Part shown: positions 12,410 to 17,888 of the stretch, piece after piece
How positions within the stretch are numbered: the stretch's first letter is position 1
How the letters are laid out: each line of letters starts with the position of its first letter
Assembly (NCBI GenBank): GCA_964485455.1
Contig: CAZAJU010000039.1
Location: forward strand, 1-17,888
Direction: 5' to 3'
Origin: Tissierella_B sp964485455
GTDB taxonomy: Bacteria; Bacillota; Clostridia; Tissierellales; Tissierellaceae
Length of the DNA stretch: 17,888 nt
Notes under the pieces: generated by a model
Told to the model about the DNA's origin: nothing
What the model saw: the letters and a program-made list of their open reading frames with translations, nothing else
Databases searched by the model: none
Position numbers and translations under genes: made by a program

Positions 12410-13744
12410 TTAGGACAAATAATTTTCCTTATTTAAGAACTTAGTATATTCGCCTTTCCATACTAGTTCAATATTTCCTGTAGGACCATTTCTGTGTTTT
12501 GCTATGATTACCTCACCAATATTCTTCTTTTCTGATTCCTGGTTATAGTACTCATCTCTATATAAGAACATTACAACGTCTGCATCCTGCTCTATAGCTC
12601 CAGACTCTCTAAGGTCAGAAAGTATAGGTCTATGGTCTGCTCTAAGTTCTGGAGCACGTGAAAGCTGAGACAATGCTATTACAGGGCATTCCATTTCCTT
12701 AGCTAAACCCTTAAGTCCTCTTGAGATTGCAGATATTTCTTGCTGTCTACTTTCAGTATGACCATCTAGCTGCATCAGCTGTAAATAGTCGATTAGAACC
12801 ATGTCCAGTCCTTTTTCTATTTTAAGTCTTCTGCACTTTGCCTTCATTTCCATTAGGGAGATGCCAGCTGTATCATCTATAAATACATTAATTTGTGATA
12901 ATGGACCCATGGAGTTTACTACTTGCATCCATTCATTATCAACTAGATTACCACTAATTATCTTTTGTAAATCAACGTGAGAAGTAGCGCTTATCATTCT
13001 CTGTACTAGCTGCTCCTTTGACATCTCTAGAGAAAATATAGCAACTTTTGCTCCAGCCTTTACTGCTGCGTTAGTTGCAATATTTATTCCAAAGGCAGTC
13101 TTACCCATGGAAGGTCTCGCTGCAAGCAGAACCAGGTCAGACTTTTGAAGTCCAGAAAGCTTATTATCCAAATCTATAAAGCCTGTAGTAAGACCTGTTA
13201 AGGTTCCCTTATTGGCTGCCCTCTCCTCTATCTGAGCGAAGCTTGATAGGAGGACTTCGTTAATTGGAGAAAATCCTTCTTTATGAGAACCCTGTGTTAT
13301 ATCAAATATGTTCTTTTCAGCCTTTTCAATTATAGCATTAATATCTTCGTTATCTTCATATGCCTTGGCAATTATCTCATCAGAGGAGGATATGAGCCTT
13401 CTTAATATGGACTTCTCTTCAACTATCTTACAGTAGTACTTAACATTTGCTGTAGTTGCAACACTACTGGAGAGATTAGCAATATAAGTAATACCCCCGA
13501 CATTATCCAGGGTCCCTCTCCTTTTTAACTCTTCGCTTAGAGTTATTAAATCCACTGGCTCATTTCTATTAAAAAGTCCTAGTATGGCTTCAAATATCTC
13601 CTTATTAACTTGCTTATAAAAATCATCTGGTCTAATTATTTCTACTGCCGTATTGATAGCTTCTTTATTCACCATCATGGCACCTAGTACCGACTGCTCA
13701 GCCTCTATACTATGAGGAGGAATACGGCCTATGAATCCATCCAT
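12410..13744 (-). CDS. dnaB: Replicative DNA helicase
   Basis: This is the hexameric 5'-3' helicase that unwinds DNA ahead of the replisome. The 444-residue protein has the N-terminal DnaB domain (about 8-108, IPPHSIEAEQSVLGAMM) and a RecA-like C-terminal domain. Walker A is ARPSMGKT (209-216), Walker B is MVLIDYLQL (315-323), and the motif SRAPELRADHRPILSDLRESGAIEQDAD (362-389) is characteristic. There is no intein. The ATG is preceded by AAGGTGG and follows the rplI stop codon by 21 bases, so it is probably in one operon with yybS, gdpP and rplI. The gene is called dnaC in Bacillus nomenclature. Confidence 0.97.
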   Translation of the reverse strand: MDGFIGRIPPHSIEAEQSVLGAMMVNKEAINTAVEIIRPDDFYKQVNKEIFEAILGLFNRNEPVDLITLSEELKRRGTLDNVGGITYIANLSSSVATTANVKYYCKIVEEKSILRRLISSSDEIIAKAYEDNEDINAIIEKAEKNIFDITQGSHKEGFSPINEVLLSSFAQIEERAANKGTLTGLTTGFIDLDNKLSGLQKSDLVLLAARPSMGKTAFGINIATNAAVKAGAKVAIFSLEMSKEQLVQRMISATSHVDLQKIISGNLVDNEWMQVVNSMGPLSQINVFIDDTAGISLMEMKAKCRRLKIEKGLDMVLIDYLQLMQLDGHTESRQQEISAISRGLKGLAKEMECPVIALSQLSRAPELRADHRPILSDLRESGAIEQDADVVMFLYRDEYYNQESEKKNIGEVIIAKHRNGPTGNIELVWKGEYTKFLNKENYLS

Positions 13745-13765
13745 CTAAAACCCACCTTTATTTCC

Positions 13766-14212
13766 CTATTCTACAGTAATATTCACTTTCAGCTTTGCTG
13801 ATATTTCAGGATAAAGTTTAACCTCTACCTCTTTAAGACCAGTTGTTTTAATAGTATCTTTTAACTCAATCTTTCTTTTATCTACATCTATCTTTGCTTG
13901 TGCATTTAATGCAGCTGCAATGTCTTGAGATGTAATTGACCCAAATAGTTTTCCAGCTGAGCCTCCCTTAGCCTTTATCTCAACTGTAAGCTTTTCAATT
14001 CTATCTTTTAGAGCATTTGCTTCCTTGATCTCTTCTTGTCTTTTTGCTTCCTTTAGCTTATTGCTCTCTTCCCACTTCTTAAGGTTAGCTGGGGTTCCTT
14101 CTATTGCAAGGTTTTTAGGAAACAAGAAATTTCTAGCATAACCATCTTTTGAATTAACTAAATCTCCTTCCTTTCCTAATCCTTTAACTTCCTTTAATAA
14201 TATTACTTTCAT
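13766..14212 (-). CDS. rplI: 50S ribosomal protein L9
   Basis: L9 binds 23S rRNA at the base of the L1 stalk and helps maintain reading frame. The 148 residues match the family: the N-terminal domain MKVILLKEVKGLGKEGDLV...GYARNFLFPKNLA (1-36), a long basic connecting helix (about 45-75), and the C-terminal RNA-binding domain with GGSAGKLFGSIT. AAGGTG precedes the ATG. Its first four bases overlap the gdpP stop codon (ATGA), which implies translational coupling. The gdpP-rplI-dnaB order is widely conserved in Firmicutes. Confidence 0.97.
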   Translation of the reverse strand: MKVILLKEVKGLGKEGDLVNSKDGYARNFLFPKNLAIEGTPANLKKWEESNKLKEAKRQEEIKEANALKDRIEKLTVEIKAKGGSAGKLFGSITSQDIAAALNAQAKIDVDKRKIELKDTIKTTGLKEVEVKLYPEISAKLKVNITVE

Positions 14213-16206
14213 TCTTTTACACCTTCCTTAAGATATTTATCTATGTTTTCTTTCAATAACTCCTCTGCCTCATCCATATTCACATTGGAAAGCTGAGTTC
14301 CTGCACTAGTAAGATGACCTCCTCCACCCATTCTTTCCATTATTAGCTGTACGCTAATATTTCCAATGGATCTGCCGGAAATATGAATCTTATTTCCTAT
14401 ATTGGTTAGTACAAAGGATGCCTCTACATTGTTGATATTTAAAAGTTCATTAGCCGATTGAGCAGAAATTAAGAGAGAACCTTCCATTTCACTCTCAAGT
14501 CTTCCAATAGCAATAGTACCGAATACTATCTTTGCTGACCTTATGACTTCAGCCTTGTTTACAAAGGTACTTATGTCATCCCTAAATAGTTGTTTTACAA
14601 TAGTCGTATCTGCACCAGCTCTCTTAAGAGTTGCGGCTGCTTCAAAAGTTCTAACCCCTGTTTGAAAGCTGAAATTTTTAGTATCTACGGTAATTCCTGC
14701 AAGTAATGCTTCTGCCTCAAACTTAGTAAGATTAGTATTTTCTCCCATATATGATAGCACTTCAGTTACTAGCTCAGAAGTAGATGAAGCATATGGTTCT
14801 ATATAGGTAAGAACTGGATCTTTAAAAAATTCCGCTCCTCTTCTATGGTGGTCTATTACAACGACCTTGTCTACTAAGTCAAAAATTTCAGGGGATTCTG
14901 TAAAGCTTGGCTTATGATTATCTACTACTATTACCAATGAATTTTTATCTATTAGCTCTTTAGCTTGTTCTCCATCTATTAGTCTATCCATAATAGAAGG
15001 TTGCTCATTTCTAAGCCTTTCTAATATATTCTTTATGGATGGATTTTCGCCATTAATAATTAGATACCCTTCTCGGTTTCTGTTTTTAACAGCTCTTAAT
15101 ATTCCTATTCCAGACCCTAAGGAGTCCATATCAGGGTTTTTATGTCCCATTACAAAAACCTTATCAGTCTGATCTATTAGCTGCCTTAAGGCATAGCCTA
15201 TCACCCTTGCCTTTACCTTATTTCTCTTCTCCATAGCTTTAGATTTTCCACCATAGAATTCAAAGGAAGTTTCTGTCCTTAATACAGCTTGATCTCCACC
15301 TCTTCCTAGAGCTAGGTCTATGGCTGCCTTTGCATTTTCATATGATTGTAGAGGTGTTTCACCAATAGAACACATACCTATACTCAAGGTAATTGGAATG
15401 GTGTTTCCATTGTTCAATTCCCTCATTTTATCCAAGATATCGAATTTCTTATCCTCTATTTCTTCAAGGGCAGCATAATCTGTAATAATTAGATACTTAT
15501 CATTTTCATACTTTCGAACAATACCCTTATAGTTAGAAAAGTATGAATTGATATTCTTATCTATTTCAGCTAATACAAGTGGTTTATTAATATCAGGAGT
15601 AGAATTTTTTACATCATCATAATTGTCTACATATATTAATCCAATAATACTTTTTTCATATTTATGGGTTTCCTTTAATACAACATAATCAGTATTGTCA
15701 ACCCAATATAGCATTATTATATTACTCTTAATATTATTCTTTTTTGAATCTACCTTATTGGTATAAACCTTATAGTATTTAGTTCCATACTTCAAATTTA
15801 ATGGTTCATCCTCTTCTTGATTTAGGATATCATCTATAGTAAGTCCTGGAACCAATTCATAAATCCTCTCATTGAGTATATCATCCTCAACCATCAATTC
15901 TAGAAATGGTGTGTTATACCATGTAATTGTACCCATTTCATCAATTAATACCAAGGGAAAAGGCATATTAAATATAGCATGCTTAGTTGCAGAGTCAAAT
16001 TCATCGGATAATTCCTCTAGATATTTGGCCCATTCCTTATTTTTTTCATGAATTTTTTTCAAGTTATAGTATATAAGATAGGCTAGGAGGATTCCCCCTA
16101 TTAAAGCCAAAACAGGTTCATAAAAAGCAATAACACTTACCATTAACCCTATAATTATCAAATATATCTTTGTATCGGACCAGCTAAATAAGTTTTTACT
16201 ATTCAT
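14209..16206 (-). CDS. gdpP: Cyclic-di-AMP phosphodiesterase GdpP
   Basis: GdpP hydrolyses c-di-AMP to pApA and so influences potassium balance, osmolyte uptake and beta-lactam tolerance. The 665-residue protein has the full family layout. Two transmembrane helices (about 13-48) are followed by a degenerate PAS domain (about 72-175) and a degenerate GGDEF domain (about 185-310) without a GGDEF active site. The DHH domain has metal ligands in GHKNPDMDS (His355, Asp359, Asp361), Asp429, DHH (452-454) and Asp508, and the DHHA1 domain ends in GGGGH (627-631). The longest ORF starts at a GTG nine bases upstream, but AGGTGG correctly spaced before the ATG at 16206 favours the latter. It lies 11 bases after yybS and overlaps rplI by four. 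Confidence 0.96.
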   Translation of the reverse strand: MNSKNLFSWSDTKIYLIIIGLMVSVIAFYEPVLALIGGILLAYLIYYNLKKIHEKNKEWAKYLEELSDEFDSATKHAIFNMPFPLVLIDEMGTITWYNTPFLELMVEDDILNERIYELVPGLTIDDILNQEEDEPLNLKYGTKYYKVYTNKVDSKKNNIKSNIIMLYWVDNTDYVVLKETHKYEKSIIGLIYVDNYDDVKNSTPDINKPLVLAEIDKNINSYFSNYKGIVRKYENDKYLIITDYAALEEIEDKKFDILDKMRELNNGNTIPITLSIGMCSIGETPLQSYENAKAAIDLALGRGGDQAVLRTETSFEFYGGKSKAMEKRNKVKARVIGYALRQLIDQTDKVFVMGHKNPDMDSLGSGIGILRAVKNRNREGYLIINGENPSIKNILERLRNEQPSIMDRLIDGEQAKELIDKNSLVIVVDNHKPSFTESPEIFDLVDKVVVIDHHRRGAEFFKDPVLTYIEPYASSTSELVTEVLSYMGENTNLTKFEAEALLAGITVDTKNFSFQTGVRTFEAAATLKRAGADTTIVKQLFRDDISTFVNKAEVIRSAKIVFGTIAIGRLESEMEGSLLISAQSANELLNINNVEASFVLTNIGNKIHISGRSIGNISVQLIMERMGGGGHLTSAGTQLSNVNMDEAEELLKENIDKYLKEGVKE

Positions 16207-16217
16207 GGCGACCACCT

Positions 16218-17171
16218 CTATAAGGAATTACTCCTATTGAATTTTCTAAAATTGAAAATTGTATCCATAGCTCCAATAAAAAATATAAAGGTTCCCAAAG
16301 GACTGAATAAAATAATAATCATTAGGATAAATATTCTTAAAGGAAGTTTAAATTTTAGCTTAAGAAACATAAAATCTAAAACTGACAACCCCTGGATCAT
16401 GAACACTATCCATATTAGGGTTACTATATTCAGCATAAGAGGTTCAGAAAAGGTCATATCAAAACCCTTTATTATAAGTGCTGCCAAAAACATTATAATT
16501 ACTCCAAGCATTATGTTCTTTGGAAGACTAAATTTAGAAAACCTAGGAATGGATACTATTCCGAGACCTGATTTTCTTAATACTATTATGGATATATAAT
16601 AGTTTGCATAGCTTATAAAAAGAGATGATGCTAAAATTATTACTGGAAATACCCATAGTACATATCTATAGGTTCCCTTTAGCTGGCCAGCGGTTTTTAA
16701 GATTTCAAAGTTAGTAAGACCCATTTCTTTAAAAAGATCAACCTGCGTAGTAAGCATTTGATTAAAGCTCTCTTCTAGCTGAGTCATAATATTGATTCCT
16801 GTGATATTCTGTGTAACACTATAAAATAACAGGATAGATACGAAAAAAATAGCTGTTGAAAGTCCAAGTATTTCTGTAGTTTTACCTCTATTTTTTATCC
16901 CATCAGTTATGGTATATACCAAAGGTAAAAATAACAATAAGATAGTTAGTGCACTAGGAATATCCACAATAAAAAGAATAGTTAAAGATACAACAACTAA
17001 GCTTAATATTCCTTGTATAATTCCCCTTCTTACTCCTATAAATATGAATGGAATAGGAAAAAATATCAAATTTAATGGAAAAAGATAGATTCCAATTAAG
17101 GCATATATAGTCATTATAATTACAATACCTATTACTTCCAATATGTCATAGTTAAACTGTTTTTCATCCAT
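16218..17171 (-). CDS. yybS: YybS-like DUF2232 membrane protein
   Basis: This is a 317-residue polytopic membrane protein with about eight hydrophobic segments. Examples are residues near 11-30, the FIFIGVRRGIIQGILSLVVVSL stretch, VLWVFPVIILASSLFISY, and two near the C-terminus, with a short charged tail. The membrane pattern, length and position directly before gdpP match YybS (DUF2232), whose biochemical role is not established. The genomic link with gdpP, rplI and dnaB is the main clue. A GTG at 17183 extends the frame by four codons, but that GTG lies within the AGAGGTGG ribosome site; the ATG at 17171 is taken as the start. Two possible promoters lie upstream. Confidence 0.85.
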   Translation of the reverse strand: MDEKQFNYDILEVIGIVIIMTIYALIGIYLFPLNLIFFPIPFIFIGVRRGIIQGILSLVVVSLTILFIVDIPSALTILLLFLPLVYTITDGIKNRGKTTEILGLSTAIFFVSILLFYSVTQNITGINIMTQLEESFNQMLTTQVDLFKEMGLTNFEILKTAGQLKGTYRYVLWVFPVIILASSLFISYANYYISIIVLRKSGLGIVSIPRFSKFSLPKNIMLGVIIMFLAALIIKGFDMTFSEPLMLNIVTLIWIVFMIQGLSVLDFMFLKLKFKLPLRIFILMIIILFSPLGTFIFFIGAMDTIFNFRKFNRSNSL

Positions 17172-17204
17172 CAGAGAATCCACCTCTATTCATTAATTAC
17201 TACT

Positions 17205-17278
17205 ATTATACTCTATTGCATACCAAAAAGACAAAAAGGTCTTTTTAATATAATATAAAGGATTGGATATTTAGTCAA
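17205..17278 (-). promoter_or_regulatory. Two tandem promoters and a small hairpin before yybS
   Basis: On the - strand the distal promoter is TTGACT (complement of 17273-17278), 17 bases, TATTAT (complement of 17250-17255). The proximal one is TTGTCT (complement of 17229-17234), 18 bases, TATAAT (complement of 17205-17210). Between them AAAAAGAC and GTCTTTTT (complement of 17225-17246) form an 8-bp hairpin around six bases, and the proximal -35 lies inside it. Transcripts from the distal promoter would carry this terminator-like hairpin. Confidence 0.6.
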
Positions 17279-17322
17279 ATACAAAAAAGTGACTATAGAA
17301 AAGTAGTACTTTCATTCTAAAT

Positions 17323-17348
17323 AAAAAAAGAGAGGATGCCCTCTCTTT
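17323..17348 (-). terminator. Terminator of the ssb-rpsR transcript
   Basis: On the - strand AAAGAGAGG pairs perfectly with CCTCTCTTT around a four-base loop (complement of 17327-17348), followed by four more T residues. It starts nine bases after the rpsR stop codon and separates the ribosomal/SSB operon from the yybS operon. Confidence 0.93.
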
Positions 17349-17356
17349 ATATATCT

Positions 17357-17581
17357 TTATTCAGCACTATATGGTAGTAATGCTACTTGTCTTGCTCTCT
17401 TGATAGCGATAGTTAATTCTCTTTGGTGCTTTGAGCAATTTCCGGAAATTCTTCTTGGAAGAATCTTACCTCTTTCAGTAACATACTTCTTTAATTTGTT
17501 TATATCCTTATAATCAATTGCCTTTGATTTGTCTGCACAGAATGCACAAACTCTTTTTCTTGGCTTAAATTTTCTTTGCAT
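17357..17581 (-). CDS. rpsR: 30S ribosomal protein S18
   Basis: S18 forms a pair with S6 on the platform of the small subunit. The 74-residue sequence is typical: a basic MQRKFKPRKR start, DYKDINKLKKYVTERGKILPRRISG in the middle, and KHQRELTIAIKRARQVALLPY at the end. It keeps the cysteines VCAFC (11-14 region) and GNCSKHQ, so it is the zinc-binding (C+) form. GGAGGAGGGG lies before the ATG and overlaps the ssb stop codon 15 bases upstream, as in the usual rpsF-ssb-rpsR operon. Confidence 0.97.
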   Translation of the reverse strand: MQRKFKPRKRVCAFCADKSKAIDYKDINKLKKYVTERGKILPRRISGNCSKHQRELTIAIKRARQVALLPYSAE

Positions 17582-17595
17582 CTTTTCCCCTCCTC

Positions 17596-17888
17596 CTAGA
17601 ATGGAATATCATCATTGTCAGCAGGGTGGAAGCCTTCTATTCCTGAATAATCAAAGGAGCCGCCATCAAAGCTACCGGATGACTGTTTGTTGGTGCTGTC
17701 TCCCCATTCAAGGAATTCAACTTGACTAGCCACAACGTCAGTAGAATATTTTTTATTCCCTGTAGTGTCTGTGTAGCTACTTGTTTGAATTCTACCATGA
17801 ATTCCAACCAGTCTACCCTTTGCTAGGTAATTGGCACAATTTTCAGCTTGTTTTCCCCAAACTACAATTCTGATAAAGTCAGCTGTAG
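17596..17888 (-). CDS. ssb: Single-stranded DNA-binding protein, C-terminal part
   Basis: The gene runs off the right edge; the last 96 codons are present, ending in TAG at 17596-17598. The visible part includes the end of the OB fold, TADFIRIVVWGKQAENCANYL, then GRLVGIHGRIQTSSY with the expected aromatic and basic residues, and DVVASQVEFLEW. A glycine/serine-rich linker leads to the acidic tip DNDDIPF, the docking site for replication and repair partners. The start codon and first roughly 50 residues lie outside the window. It precedes rpsR in one operon. Confidence 0.96.
   Translation of the reverse strand, partial: TADFIRIVVWGKQAENCANYLAKGRLVGIHGRIQTSSYTDTTGNKKYSTDVVASQVEFLEWGDSTNKQSSGSFDGGSFDYSGIEGFHPADNDDIPF

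Noticed and set aside
14209..16206. GdpP read as a diguanylate cyclase because of its GGDEF-like region
   Set aside because: The GGDEF active-site motif is absent; the DHH/DHHA1 motifs are intact, so the c-di-AMP phosphodiesterase role is favoured.
16237..16599. 120-codon + strand frame opposite yybS
   Set aside because: It is antisense to a membrane protein gene of recognisable family, has no upstream ribosome site, and shows low-complexity composition (isoleucine- and lysine-rich).

Overview
The window is AT-rich chromosomal DNA of a low-GC Gram-positive bacterium, most likely an anaerobic member of the Clostridia or Tissierellia. This rests on the serS T-box, the NiaR repressor, the DnaD/DnaI helicase-loading pair, the GdpP-L9-DnaB block next to SSB-S18, strong AGGAGG-type ribosome sites and sigma-A-like promoters. 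The genus is not certain. Nearly everything is core housekeeping; I see no insertion sequence, prophage, CRISPR array or rRNA.

Left part (1-3015, + strand): a small XRE-type regulator is followed by about 600 bases of C-poor, stop-rich DNA without a usable ORF. Then comes a tiny, very well-formed gene for a 24-residue peptide with two cysteines, closed by a strong terminator. A separate promoter then drives nicotinate phosphoribosyltransferase (pncB).

Middle part (3146-9571, mostly - strand): one unit carries tRNA-Arg(CCT), tadA and tRNA-Ser(CGA) between a near-consensus promoter and a terminator. Next, reading leftwards, come a D-Ala-D-Ala carboxypeptidase and seryl-tRNA synthetase under a full T-box riboswitch. 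Upstream lies an apparent operon of NiaR, the niacin-responsive repressor, and a PfoR-like (PTS_EIIC_2) membrane protein. A glutamate-racemase-family gene is divergent from niaR. NiaR and pncB point to one theme, niacin salvage into NAD.

Right part (9640-17888, - strand): this is the replication and c-di-AMP neighbourhood. In transcription order it holds ssb (cut by the window edge), rpsR and a terminator; then yybS (DUF2232), gdpP, rplI and dnaB; then a hairpin; then a GNAT acetyltransferase, a two-domain DnaD-like protein and a DnaI/DnaC-type helicase loader. The DnaD-like protein and loader would work with DnaB to load the replicative helicase, and GdpP would hydrolyse c-di-AMP at the membrane.

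The least explained parts are the 24-aa cysteine peptide with the unusual DNA before it, and the pairing of NiaR with a PfoR-like transporter. Several listed starts are moved downstream of the longest ORF because a ribosome site clearly selects the internal codon (XRE, tadA, serS, niaR, murI, GNAT, gdpP, yybS).
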